This document shows, one piece after another, positions 30,149 to 42,271 of a stretch of DNA of 64,000 nt. Position numbers and translations under genes: made by a program. The stretch lies in the NCBI GenBank assembly GCA_030141605.1, contig JAQGDQ010000065.1, positions 680,416 through 744,415 on the forward strand. The letters are read 5' to 3'. Under the pieces are notes generated by a model. It did not search any database. It was not told where the DNA came from and was given only the letters and a program-made list of their open reading frames with translations. The stretch's first letter is position 1; every line of letters begins with the position of its first letter. This DNA comes from Tubiluchus corallicola (taxonomy: Eukaryota > Priapulida > Priapulimorpha > Priapulimorphida > Tubiluchidae).

Positions 30149-32991
30149 GTGACAACAATGGCAACAAGCCGAGTTCAACAATGGCAACAGGATGGGATCT
30201 AAATTTAGATTTAGCAGACTAAATTAAAACAGAAACGCAGTGAATTTAAAGTGAGAATGTGAAAAATGGCATTTGTTCCAGAGTTGTCCACACTAGCAAC
30301 CTTTGAGGTATCAGGAGATTCAACCAGCGCAAGTCCTAGATAGAACTGTTGGAAAAAATGATTGAATTCTACATGGTGGCAATAAAATGACACGAATAAA
30401 ATGCAGAAAAGGGCTTCGTTATTGCACATTTTGGAAATGGACAGCCAGGACATTCTTGAGACCATGAATGAGGCTCCATTTAATCCTGATGAAGAGGGAG
30501 AAGAAGATAACGTGTATAAACAAGCCGTAAGAAAGCTAGATACATACTTTTCTCCTGAGGGTAACATACCTTTTGAACGGCATGTTTTCCGGTCATTGAA
30601 ACAATATGTTCCAGAAGCTGTGAATCAATTCGTGTGTCGTTTAAAAAACAAGCAGTAAAATGTGATTTTGTCGATGAATTAGTAGATATTTAGAAATCAA
30701 GTCATATAACAGGAACTGGCGAGAGCTTTTGAGGCAGCCGAGTTGCACTTGAGCAAAGTAACAGCAGTTAACCGTCTTTCTGCAGCAAAGAACAAGCCTA
30801 AAAGTTGTGTCAAATCCAGGTTAAACTGTTCTGCGGGTTGCCAACTTAATCTAGAAAAAGTGTGTTACTGATGCGGTAAATCAGGCCATTATTTTAGGAA
30901 ATTTGCTATTTTTCCACGGTGTGCAAAACAAAACTTGATAAAAATGGAAATGATCCAAAAATGTCGAAGTGGACAAAAAGAAAACCAAGGAGGTCTACAG
31001 CTAAAACTGGAAGGTTGAATCAAGTAGAAACAGATTCGGAGGAGAACTACTGTAGTGATAAAGAGTATGCTTTTTTGCTCACCGGTCACAAAGAGAATGC
31101 CGGCGTGACTGACGTCAACGTGGGAAGTGTGTTCATCAGAGCACTAAGGAATTCAGGATCAACAGCCAATGTCATAGATCAGAGAACTTGGTCGCATTTA
31201 AAGAAACACAAAATTCGCTGTCGATCACAAAAAGCAAAGGAGAAAACGTCAAAGAATCCATTACCAGTACCTGGAAGCTATGAAGCTGTTGTGCAAGTTG
31301 GTCAAAATAAGGCACGAGCAGTGTACTTTGTGGAAGAAGCTTCTCAACAAACAGACTGCAGAGGAATTCAGAATTCTAAAAGTTGGTTTGAATATCTGTT
31401 CACTACAGGACAGAGGTCCTTCACTACAAGACATTGCTAAGCAGTATCTAAATGTTTGCCAAACAGATAAAATTAGGGAAATTAAAAAATTATCAACTGA
31501 AGATCAATCCAGATATCAAGCCAGTGGTTCAATGGACTAACAGTAAATTTGACAAAATGTCAGATTCAACGTTGTGAGCTGGATGAAGATGAAGCTGAGT
31601 AAGAAGTTCAAATGACAGCTGCTGCTGCAACTCCAAAAGCATTGAGACCACGAGAGATGATGAACTTAAGGTGGTTTGTAGATATATACTGATTAGAAGA
31701 TGGGACACTTGTCCTGCAGAAAATAAAACTGTGAGAAATGAAATCTGAACGCTGTTGGAAAATTAATATTGAGAGGATGCCAAACTGCAATCCCAGACAG
31801 CCAGAGAAACCAGGTCCTCCGTTTAGCCCACGAGGTACACCAGGGAATCATCAAAATGACGCAAAGACTCAGACAAAAGTGTGGTGGCCTCATATGGATT
31901 CTGATGCAGAGAAAATCTATAAGGAATGTCTAGATTGCCAACTGGCTGCTCAACCATCATCATCTGAACTGATGAGGAGATTGAAACCAATAGGACCATG
32001 GCAAGACTGTGCAGCAGATTACTAGGTTCCATGTCTGACAGTAGTTCTGTATGGTAGATTATTATAGTAAGTGGCTTGAGACTGAGATCCTGACAGAGAT
32101 ACGATCAGACGATGTAAGTGGTTCCTGTCAGAGGATATTTGCTAGATTTGGCATGCCCATATTACTGCGCATAGATAATAACAAACAAATTGTCTCTGAA
32201 GAATTTAAAGCATACCTTGATATATATGAGATAAAATATGTTACTGCTCCTCCACTATGTCCACAAACCAACGGAAAAATTGAAAGACAAAACTGTGCTA
32301 CGCTGAAAGCTAGGAAGACCGCCCATGCTGAAGGAGATTGAAAATGCGAACCATATGATTTTCTACTAGCCTATCATACAACTCCACACAGAACCACTGG
32401 TGTAACACCGGTGAAGCACATGTTCAGACATAAAATCTTCCAGAGCTAAGCTAAGAAGTTAGAGAGGACGATCTTTTTGCTGGAGATCTTGAAGATCAGA
32501 AAAAGCAGAAAGGCAAAAATTATGCAGATCACTGTCAAAATGGCAAGCCAAGTTGGATTAGTGTTGGAGATAAAGTTTTGATGGAACAACCAAAGAAGAA
32601 CAAGCTAACGACTAGATACAGTGAAAAACCACTAACCATGATTAGATTGTACAGGAAGAAAACATGGATGTAAACGCCAGATGGCAAGGAGTACGTGAGG
32701 AACCCTGCTCATTTGAAAAAAAAAATTTGTTGAGGAAGAAAAGGAAGGAGTTGATAATGCCCTCGAGGAGATCAAGAAGTCAGAGGACCAGACACTGGAT
32801 ATGTAATCAAAACAGGCAGAGTTAGTCATTGTCCATGGAAGTATGAAGATTTCAACTTTAATTCTTCATTTACATTCTCACATATAGGATGTTTTAAATT
32901 TGGTTTAATTGATCTTTTTTGAATTACATATTCTCAATTGCCATTTGCTTCTTTGAAAAGTATATTTTTAACCTCAGAAAAAAGGAGAGAT
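30149..32991 (+). pseudogene. Small Ty3/Gypsy element internal region (gag, protease, integrase; RT deleted)
   Basis: Gag is seen at 30401-30658 (with LDTYFSPEGN...FERHVFRSLKQ) and a decayed CCHC knuckle follows near 30865-30925. The protease region (about 31075-31340) has FIRALRNSGSTANVID, where the usual catalytic DSG is NSG. RT and RNase H are missing between about 31440 and 31690. Integrase then reads VWWPHMDSDAEKIYKECLDC (zinc-binding end) at 31880-31940, VDYYSKWLE at 32050-32080, a RIDNNKQIVSEEF block near 32170-32205 and NGKIERQN near 32270-32290, which are the DDE positions, followed by a HTTPHRTTG motif. A purine tract just precedes the 3' LTR. The whole element is about 3.05 kb and cannot be autonomous. 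Confidence 0.8.
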
Positions 32992-33097
32992 TGTACTGTC
33001 TGCCACTGAGTATGGGTGGTGCAAAAGCTAATAAAAAAGATGAGCTATACTGGAAAAGTTAAAAGCATAAAAGTCATTTGCTTTTCTTATTAAAACA
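32992..33097 (+). mobile_element. 3' LTR of the small Gypsy element
   Basis: It starts TGTACTGTCTGCCACTGAG right after a polypurine tract (about 32980-32990) and ends near TTATTAAAACA. It aligns along its length with 30045-30148. Confidence 0.8.
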
Positions 33098-33929
33098 CAA
33101 GAAAACCCTCTTCACTTACATAAAACTTGAAATTTCATACCACTTACTTACTACATTTTTGCATACAAGACTTGCATCTGCAGTAATACTATGTAAAACG
33201 TGTAAATTTAAACTCCTGCGATGACCATTAGATGCAGATGTTTGACGATAAGTCATTTATTTAGATCAGTGCAAGATAAAACACGTGTAGATAACACAGA
33301 GTAAAGTTTGAAAAAATAATCAGAGTATTCGCTGCGCACACGTCACTAACTAAGTAACTAATGTAACTATTTAAATTACTGTATCTTATCAGTAAGATTA
33401 AAAATGCAATTTTTGGTTTGTGAGTGGTGCAACCGGGAGGTGGGTCAATGACATTTTTCCAATTGGTGGGAACATTTTAAATAATTAATAATTTTCTTTT
33501 CTAGTTACATAAGTCTTTCAAGCAGATAAGCAAAATGCTAAGTAAAATAACTTTGCATGGAAACCTTTTGGGACATAGTTTAACATTTCCTTTTCTTTCC
33601 TTGATTTTACGTTGTGTGTATATGATGTAATGCAATGGTGCGGACAGAACAAAATTGCAGGAGACTTAAAATGAAAAAAGCAAAAAATCATTTCAATACG
33701 AGTACGATATGTGCATAAAATTGGTATGAAGTACTATAATTTTTTAAGGCGATTTTTCTGAAACCCTCTTCGGTATCCCTTTACTTGTCTTTTAAACTAA
33801 AAGTAATTTATTCATACATAAATTAGATCGAGTTCAACAAGTCTAATAAGCAAAAAACAAAATGTCCACTGGATCCTTGTCATATACTCCAGCTGAATGG
33901 TAAAAAAATTGCTAATTTCATGTAAGAGT
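33098..33929. other. No gene seen
   Basis: This is AT-rich DNA with no recognised frame or repeat. Confidence 0.4.
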
Positions 33930-34530
33930 TTTACGAAAATTTTGCATAATGCTAGAATGCACTAAGGTGATTAATTTGGGATATGTGGTCAGCTGAAAAT
34001 CCTCCAAAATGGTCTTTATTTTCAAGAAGACTGATAAATGGCTATCATTAGCATATATGTATAGGTCATATCTTAACCTGTTAGAACAGATAAGATGGTG
34101 ATGATTTTGGTATTCAAACATAAATTTCCGAAGTCAATGAACCCATATCCGATACATAAAAAACCTATGACACCACTTCATTTAGAATTTCAAGATGGCT
34201 GCCAAGACAGCTTACAGCTGCTTGTGTAATAGATAAACTATATGCATGTTCAAAGGCAAATAGGGTGAGCTTTTAGTATATGGCTGTCGCTAGCCTATAA
34301 AGACCACAACTTAGCTGTTGCAGCAGATAAGATGATGATTCTGGTGTGTAAATGTAGTTTTTCAAGGTCAAGGAATCAACATCTGATGCATAAAAATATC
34401 TATAACATTACCGAGTACCTACTTAGGGTTTCAAGATGATTGCCAAGTTGGCTACAGCCAATAGGGTAATATATTAGCTATATTGCATGTTTTGCTGAGG
34501 ATAAGATGATGATTTTAGTGACACAGATAA
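33930..34530. repeat. Diverged tandem repeat, ~170-240 bp units
   Basis: The word CAGATAAGATG(G/A)TGATGATT recurs at about 34087, 34322 and 34496 (the last slightly changed). Around each copy are shared blocks including TTTCAAGATGGCTGCCAAG, GATGCATAAAAA and TATTGCATGTT. A related block in the opposite orientation lies at about 35940-36270. Confidence 0.65.
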
Positions 34531-34541
34531 AAGATTTAAGG

Positions 34542-34564
34542 TATTATTATTATTATTATTATTA
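34542..34564. repeat. (ATT)n microsatellite
   Basis: This is a run of TAT/ATT triplets next to the diverged tandem repeat. Confidence 0.85.
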
Positions 34565-34618
34565 CTCGCATTTAACAATATTGTGTAAACACATCACACA
34601 TTCAATATGCGGCCTGAT

Positions 34619-35232
34619 CAGGGCTGTCTCATTAAGTTTGATGCCCTAGGCAGAAGTATTTGTAGTGCCCCCTCCTCAAAGGTCAACATCTCCCCACTGT
34701 AGTGCCCTCTCCTCAAAGGTCAACCTCTCCCATGGTCCTACCACATCCTCAAAATTGAACTTTTCTTGTATAATGTTATAATAAAGTATATCTATAATGT
34801 ATAATGTATAATATAGTACATGTTTAATAGTGTACTAATTAAGTGCAGTTAATCACCTATCTGTATCTTGTGTTGATTGAATTTGAAATTAAATTTATGA
34901 CCACATTGTACATCTTGGGTTTTCAGAAGCAATCTAATTTCTGCTAGTCTTGACAAGATTTTTCCTTAGCCTTTTCAACAGAAATTTTTGAAGCTTCAAC
35001 TTTTTTAAGTATACACTGATTTCACTAGCTTTGGTCTAATTGCAAATATTTCATTCGAGATTCTGTCGCCACTGGCTTTTTTTAATTTCGTGTATTTAAG
35101 CAATTCCTCATCCATTAAATTATTACTTATGCTAAACTCAAAAATTAAAGAATTACTTCCAGAATTTGGCACACCCAAAAATTTCATGCCTTAGGCAACA
35201 GCCTAGTTTGCCTAGTGGTAGAGCTGGCCCAG
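34619..35232. mobile_element. Second hAT-like non-autonomous copy
   Basis: The left end CAGGGCTGTCTC and the right end GAGCTGGCCCAG are inverted, as at 13015-13784, and both copies share CCCTAGGCAGAAG and CCTCAAAATTGAA interior text. Flanking 8-mers GGCCTGAT (34611-34618) and AGTCTGAT (35233-35240) agree at 6 of 8 positions. Inside is a local duplication of a CCTCCTCAAAGGTCAAC-like word. There is no transposase. Confidence 0.8.
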
Positions 35233-35240
35233 AGTCTGAT

Positions 35241-35939
35241 AAAGACGCCAGAATAAAAAACAGATTGCTCAAGTCAGAATTCATAGACACTAATATAGAT
35301 AACATTACATCTAAAACATTCTGTCATATTCACCACTACCACACTGCCACATTTGCACAGAACTGTGCAACAAGACTTGCCTGGATATGTTTACATCTGT
35401 CACAGTACCTTTTCGCTGGCTGGCGATAACATTTAATTATTTAATAAGTTAGTGGTATGCTTCAGGTCTTAATGTCCAGTGTGGTTCCCATGTCACATCA
35501 GTGGTCCCCTTCCAGGCCCAGTCATATGGTGATGGTAAACCTGGGACAGTGCTCAATGCCTGGCCTAGCAGTATCCTGCCTGGTATACCACATGCCTGGT
35601 GTGCTCCAGCAGTTCGGCAGATGTTGGAGGAATTGCCTCATTTGACCTTCCCTTTCTTGTGAACAAGTCTTTGGGTGCTTCGTTAACTGACATTAATATG
35701 CTAGCTTTGTCATACAGGATTATGCACAACAAAACGTTCAAGCACAGGCATGAGTTCAGTCAGTAGTATTTCTTAGCATTTCAAATGATTCTGTTTTTAC
35801 CTCAAACACTCATATGGGCCAAGCGAATGTGGAAGTCTGGTCGCAACTAGTACTGGTCGGCAGTGTCGACACTTATTCAAGCCCATGGCATTCACAATTT
35901 CACATGGCTAAAGGCATATGAACAGTAAAGATATTTATA
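35241..35939. other. No gene seen
   Basis: This stretch is slightly more GC-rich than its surroundings and has short frames at 35166-35429 and 35457-35645 that match no family I know. Confidence 0.35.
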
Positions 35940-36270
35940 AACTAGTGACTACCACCTTTTTGGCCATCATAAAAACAGTGGCCATACTGGAAAATGCCAT
36001 AAATCTTTGACCTTTAAACCGTATATATAGATATTAAAATCATATGATCCTATTTACCTTAGAACATGCAATATAGCTAATATATTACATAAGCAGCTGC
36101 CATCATCTTACCTCTTAACTGAGGCAATGTCATAGATATTTTAAGCATTAGATATGACCTTCTTTGATCTTGAAAACCTGTATTTAGACGCCAAAATTGT
36201 GATCTAAACTAGTAACAGCCATCTTGTTGGCCACCTTGAAAATGGTGGCAATATTGGATATATCTGATTA
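35940..36270. repeat. Inverted relative of the 34 kb diverged tandem repeat
   Basis: Words such as CAGCTGCCATCATCTTA, ACATGCAATATAGCTAATATA and AGCCATCTTGTTGGCC are reverse-complement relatives of blocks in 33930-34530. Confidence 0.6.
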
Positions 36271-37723
36271 GCTTCATATCCTAAATTAACCACTTGATTG
36301 GTTCTAGCATTGTGCACTTTCACAACTTTTAGGCATAATTGGAAATTTTTTCATCATTCTGCTTGCTATATATCGGGAACCTGGTGGCATTTTTTTGTTT
36401 AATAAACTATGCATACTGTGTCACTGTGCATACTTTCTGGTGTCTAGTAGTAGCTTTTTAGATTCAGTAATAAAAATAATTTGCTTTTTGTGTTTATAAC
36501 AAACCTCTATGTGAAAATTGCATGATCAGCATATTTTCGTTTTGTGTAACGCCTTTTTGAAAATGGTGTGCATTTTTTTAACTGAAAGTAACAGAAATGG
36601 ATTCATTATTTCTAATTATCCTAGACTAGGTTTCATAATTGTCTCCTAGTGATAATTGTCTGGGAATTTCTTTTGATTTAGTTGTTTGTGCAAAAACTTG
36701 GCAAAAACTAACAAGAATGGCTATGTTGCAACTTTTAGGAAAAACGGACCCAGGGTGCACTTTTCTGTCAAGTCTAATACCAGGATAGAATGTTCCAACA
36801 TTATTAATTATAATTGTACTTTATGAGCAAATCCTTTTTGCAGTGCTTTTGTGAGTTATAAAAACGTCACACCACCTTATTTATTGGTGGATTTTTTTCC
36901 GTTGTTACAAACTTGCTGCAATAAGCAGTGTTTTCAGGGAAAAACAAAAATGATAATTCTGTTAGGTACCTTTTAGCCTTTTACAGTTTCATCAAAATAA
37001 CAATTTTTTCTATAAACTAGAACAAATAAAGACCAAAATAAAAATTGCCTGTCCCAATGCTATTGACTAGAGCTGACCAGTTCTCTAGCTACATCACTAA
37101 TCACTAGCTTAGCACAGCAGAAAGAAGACAATTTCCGGGAACTGTAATTTACTCCGTATTTGTCAACAAACTTCATACTACTTTATACCACAGGACACAC
37201 TTTATATAGGCAAAGAAGCAGGACATAATAGTCTAGCTTACTGGAAAAACCCACATTTTTTTTCCTGTTAATAACTGATGCTTGATCTGGTATAGACAAA
37301 AGAATACATGAAAATTTTTTAGGTAAATACAGGTGCAATGGGGATGCTTAGTGTGCAAGGGCAAACACAATATATAGCTTTCTTGTTATTGTGTATGCCT
37401 GTTTGTTTAGACAGCCAGCCTCTTATGCTTTGTATTGTGCTGAGTGACTGTAGTGTGAGCGAACTCTGACCTTGTTTGAGAAGAATTTGTATAAAAAATG
37501 TTTTTCACACGAAAATTCTTGTTTCGTTCTCAATTATATATTTTCTTGTTTAATTTAAAATTAGTTAATATTTATTGAACTGTTTATGATAGAAAACACC
37601 AGACTGGGTCGTATAGGAATTGGATTCTTCACAAGAATAAAGAAACTAGCTCTTAAAAAGTGCCGGAAAGGTTTCTAATTCTTAGTATGCTGCTTGTAAA
37701 AAGCCAACAAATGAAATATACAC
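36271..37723. other. No gene seen
   Basis: This is AT-rich DNA downstream of zinc-finger gene 2. Further 3' exons of that gene could lie here but none was recognised. A minus-strand AATAAA occurs near 37570. Confidence 0.35.
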
Positions 37724-37801
37724 TCAAAATAAATCAATAAATGACATGCACAGGCAGGTGTTAAGAAATATAAGAAATATGCAAGTTATGTTAATACTGA
37801 C

Positions 37802-39571
37802 CTCAGTGTTTCTCTCTTTAACTACAGCTGCTACATTTACAGCATCACTTTGTGGATGATCACAAAAGTCTGTTTTTTCCTCATTATCTAGACTCAGAAA
37901 AATGCTTGTCTTATTCTCACCACCGCTTTCTGGTCCACAAAAGGAATTGAAATCTGGTGAAACTGTTTCTTTTACTAAATCATTTATGGATACTTCAGGT
38001 TCACATATTCTTAGTTGCCATAGCCCACAGGCATCTGTACTGCAAGACGCAATATCTTTATCAAGAAATAATCCTCTAGCCTGTCCATCCCTGATGTGCA
38101 TTTGTGCATGTGCAGTAATTGAACTACGATAAGGAAATGTCGCATTGCAACCGTCAATCAAACAAATGTATGGTCTCTCACCAGTGTGGCGTCTCTGGTG
38201 TTCCTTTAATTTACTTGGTGTTGGAAAGCCTTTTCCACAGAGCTTGCACACATGTCTGTTAGGGTTATACTTTAGCCCTTCATAATCAGCATTTGTTGGT
38301 TTTGCCATATCTTGCGTATCAGCTGAGATTAGCTGAATTTCTCCCCTCTTTCTATGGGTATTCATATGGGATGCAATTGAACTTCGGTAAGGAAAGCTGG
38401 AACCACATATTCCACATTCATAAGGTTTCTCCCCTGTATGACTTCTCATATGTTCCCTAAGTTTTGAAGGACTTGGTGAAGTTTTTCCACACTCAAAGCA
38501 TGTGTAACGGGATGCATAATGTGGACGTCCATTATCGTTCATGCATGTTCGCATAAAAATATTTCTTTCTTTACCGACATCCATATCACAAATGGCATAT
38601 TCCTCTATATTTACATTACCATCAAATACATTTATGATATTCTGATCTGTTTTTGCAACTCTAATTTTCATATCACTGTCTTTCTCATGCATTTTATAGT
38701 GTGATCTAAGAGATGATGTGTATGGAAACCTCGCATGGCATATAGTGCACTCATGTGGCCTTTCCCCGGTGTGAGTTCGCCTATGTTCAATAAGTCGACT
38801 CGGGCTACGGCAATGGACGCCACAGTAATCACATACGTGTAGTGGTGTTGAGCCTTTCGACAACTTTGGATGAGTTAAATTTGCAAAGCTTGACTCTGTA
38901 TCTTCCGAAATATATTCCAACAATAAATTACCTTTATGAACAGGTTTCTTTGATTTTCGCTTAGTAGCAACAAACTGTTTTTCCTTTAGTGTTGAGTCTT
39001 TTGTCAATAATGTATTTGTGTGCATCACACCTGAATCTTCTAGTTCTAAGAGGGTTACGTCAAAAGATTCGAAATCTGCTTCATAACTGCTACCATCTTT
39101 AAAGTTGCAATCATGTGCTTCATTTACACTAATTTGGCACTGACACAACTGACAAATTACTTTGAACTCGTAAGTTTTTTCTGCAAGTTTTGAAACAATA
39201 TTCTCAATTAAATTACCTTGAGGTTTTTCTTCCTCATTTTCATTTTCAGGTACCTCATTTCTGTCACATTCTGGAATGTCTGAAACAGTATTCTCGTCCA
39301 AGTAAGTGGCACTTGAATTTTCTCTACAAAAATCAGTTAATGTATCGTCACACATTTTTATTCCATTAGCATGTTGGTGTGTTACATTCTGACTGTCACT
39401 GGAGTCATCCTCCAGATTACATATCACTGAAGAAGGCTCAAGTTCTTTCCCATTACTAAAATGCCCTTCAGTGCTGGTGCAGTTAGCACAGGAAGTGACA
39501 ACAATATTTGCAATATCTTTTGGCAAATTCATAGCATTTACCAAATAATCTGACTTGTGGTTCTCTTCCAA
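37802..39571 (-). CDS. C2H2 zinc-finger protein with three finger pairs, main exon
   Basis: The frame covers 590 residues to a phase-0 GTCAGT donor at 37801; reading on through the donor adds 25 hydrophobic, intron-like residues to a stop at 37724. Residues 1-240 are acidic and serine-rich, with a small cysteine cluster (140-155) and a basic KRKSKKP nuclear-signal-like patch (204-210). Six fingers lie in three pairs at about 245-295, 356-406 and 440-492, separated by acidic spacers of 35-60 residues. Each pair has PSRL/PSKL in its first finger and FPY-(T/R)-SS in its second. The last finger has an extra residue between its cysteines (C-x4-C). A TGA sits just upstream of 39571, and the first in-frame ATG is residue 14. 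Function is likely nuclear DNA binding. It resembles zinc-finger gene 1 on the same strand. Confidence 0.88.
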
Positions 39572-39622
39572 TCACTTGTTCTACTTATCATCAGATACAC
39601 TTGTCATTCATCACTTCATTAC

Positions 39623-39708
39623 CTGTTACTAAGACAGATATCACTGTTTCAGAAATCTTCAGAATTTGGCAAGGTAAATCTTGTTTGGTAGTTACAATGA
39701 CCTGATAC
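39623..39708 (-). CDS. Candidate upstream exon of zinc-finger gene 2
   Basis: An 86 bp block between an acceptor (TTTTCACAG, 39709-39710) and a GTAATG donor (39621-39622) reads YQVIVTTKQDLPCQILKIS in one open frame. Joining it to an acceptor just before the second base of codon 8 of the zinc-finger frame keeps the phase, but the intron would be only about 70 bp. This is an inference from splice words only. Confidence 0.3.
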
Positions 39709-40827
39709 CTGTGAAAACAAGAATTATACTTTGAAAACATAATAGAAAAAATAACAGAGTAAAAAAGAAAAGAAAAATAGAACTTATATCTTGTTTTAAT
39801 CATATGTAAAATAAGAAACATTAAAAATTTAATTTGTATAACACTGTTATAGTTTCTCTGCTTAAGATTAGTATTACCGGTGGTGGGAAATCGTTTTTCC
39901 TGAAAACTGATTAACCGGACTACTTGCCGTTTCAAGCACTGATTTTCAAAATTGATTTTTCAAGGTGGCTGTGGCTGCGTGTTTTAGCTTAGTTCGACCG
40001 TCGAACGTGTAAAGTATTGCAAAAGTATCATGAAACAATCAGCTCAGCAATTTTAGTTTAATCATCATACAATATTTTCAGAAAGCTTATCTATATAGTG
40101 TCACTATCATGATCACATATTATTTCAGAATTTTACTTTTAACAACCTGAGTTAAAAATTTTGAACTTCATTTATTTAATTTAAACATTGCTGCTACCTA
40201 CAATTTTCTTTTACAGTTTCTGACGATACCACAAGTATGGTGAAACATTGTCAAAGATTTCGAATAAATGAATTTTCAACATTAATTCTAGTTTTTATTA
40301 ATGACTTAAGAAAAAAAGCACAAATGGGAATGTATAATAATTTATGGTTCATAAATATGTAGGCCACATTTCAACTTTGTCCCAAACAACGCTAGCACAA
40401 AAACTAGGAGGTGCAAAAGTGTAAGATCAGAATGTTGTGCAGTTCAAGAGAGAGACAAGCCAGCATTGCACAGAATACAATGTCCAATTACCAAAATGCC
40501 ATAATTTTATAATAATCATCTGCTGAAGGCGGCCCCACCATAAATTATTAGACCTTCCTGTAGTGCTTATTTATTTTAAGGGCATTTAAGACAGGTATTT
40601 CTTTACATTAATTTGATAATTAGAAGGAAAGATGAGCCTAGACTATATACCAGTGCAATGCAATACTGAAACTAGGGTTGTGCTGGATTAAGTTTTGGAT
40701 CCTGAGAACCGGTAATTTCAATGGATCAGGATCTGGCAGAAGTGTTCGTCAGACTTTGCACTGTTTGTGTTTCTATTTTTTTTTACGTAATGTAAGACTA
40801 CCGATCACTGTGAATACACACAACAGT
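39709..40827. other. No gene seen
   Basis: This is AT-rich DNA upstream of zinc-finger gene 2. A promoter could not be located. Confidence 0.35.
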
Positions 40828-41799
40828 TTAATAAGCCTTTTCACAGTTCTAGCGATTGATGATGATCGTGAGGTCAAAGGTTAAGTGTACCAGACAACGC
40901 ATTTTTCTATACTTGATAACGCCTCGCAGCCCATACAGCTAGTTAGAACCTTACCTGTAGGGATGTCACCGAAACTAAATTTACAAACCGATACCGAAAT
41001 GAAACCAAGCCGAAACATTTTTGCAAAACCAACTACTATTAAAACTGAAAAAAAGAAAATTGAAAAATGAGTAAAATATTTTGTTTTTTGTTTGTTAGCT
41101 TTCATTTGCTGTGATGTAAAATTACTGATAAAAGATTCTAATACAAAGAGGATTAGGAAGTTTTATAGCATAGAATGTCACGTCTGATGGAGTGGCTTAC
41201 CTTAGAAATGAGTTATAATGTTTTTGGATTTAAGTATCCTTAATGACTAATGTTTGAAAATAAAAATGCTTTTAACATTAAAAATAAACAAATTTTATTT
41301 TGTAGAATTTGTTGTCTATATTTTTTAAATTATAAAATCAAACATGATGTAACTGTTATGTAAACGAAATTTTCACTTTATTTGAACTAATTTAGTGGAT
41401 TTTGACATCTAAGAAAAGGTAAAAAATGCTACCGAAAATTATTCGAAATTTCGGCTATGAAATTTACTAAATTTCGCTAAAACCGAAACTTAACCGAAAG
41501 TGCAATTATCGGCACCCCAAAACAAAAATTTCATTTCATTAACAACCCTGCTTACCTAGTTCATTTTTCTTGTTCCCAAGCAAGACCCTGCTATTAAATT
41601 ACTTTATGCACAGGTAAATGAATAATTAAGTAAAGTCCAAATAACATAACTGAAGTTACTGAACTGATCTAGCAGACGGCTTTGCTTTACCCACATGTCA
41701 TGCGACAATTGTAGTTAAGACACATTGCTGTGGTACACTTAACCTTTGATCTACGGAAACAGCAAGTGTGCACAACAAAATTGTGAAAAGGCTTATTAC
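40828..41799. repeat. Inverted repeat arms (65-68 bp) enclosing a TIR element
   Basis: The left arm (40828-40892) starts TTAATAAGCCTTTTCACA and ends GGTTAAGTGTACC. The right arm (41732-41799) is its reverse complement in the outer ~18 bp and inner ~20 bp, with a diverged middle. The loop is about 840 bp. Confidence 0.75.
40960..41518. mobile_element. ~560 bp MITE-like element with CCGAAA-rich ends
   Basis: The left end reads GGGATGTCACCGAAA and the reverse complement of the right end reads TGGGGTGCCGATAATTG. CCGAAA and TTTCGG words cluster at both ends. There is no coding frame. It sits inside the inverted-arm structure. Confidence 0.6.
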
Positions 41800-42115
41800 C
41801 TGAACTGTCTTAATTTTTTTTAAGGAAGTTGAAGGATTTCTATTAAACTCTTCAGAAATCTATGAAAGATTGCTTTGTTTTTATGCTGCCATACTTGTAA
41901 TGCAACTTTCACGCTGGAATTCCTTGCTGCAAATAGAGTGCAAAGATAGCGCTACTGCAAAAAATAAGTGCTGAAAGTTTAGAGCCATCTACTTCCATTA
42001 AAAGTAATTTGGCAGTTTTTTTATTTTAAACTCAACAAATAGAGATTGTGCTATATGTGGTATATGTGGCACTTTAAACTCAATAAATTGAGATTGTGCT
42101 ATATGTGGCACTTTA
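41800..42115. other. No gene; short local duplication
   Basis: A ~40 bp unit, TTTAAACTCAA(C/T)AAAT...TGTGCTATATGTGGCAC, is repeated at about 42025-42115, directly before the next transposon end. Confidence 0.5.
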
Positions 42116-42271
42116 TTAGAATTCAGGTCCCGCTCGATTTTCACCGATTTTGATATGATTGCTTAGCGGAATCTGACGATCTGCACTGGACATACAGTAT
42201 GATTGATCAGCCCCTGAGTTTCACTTATGGCAGAATAAGTTTATGAAATCGCATATATTAATTTTGCTGGT

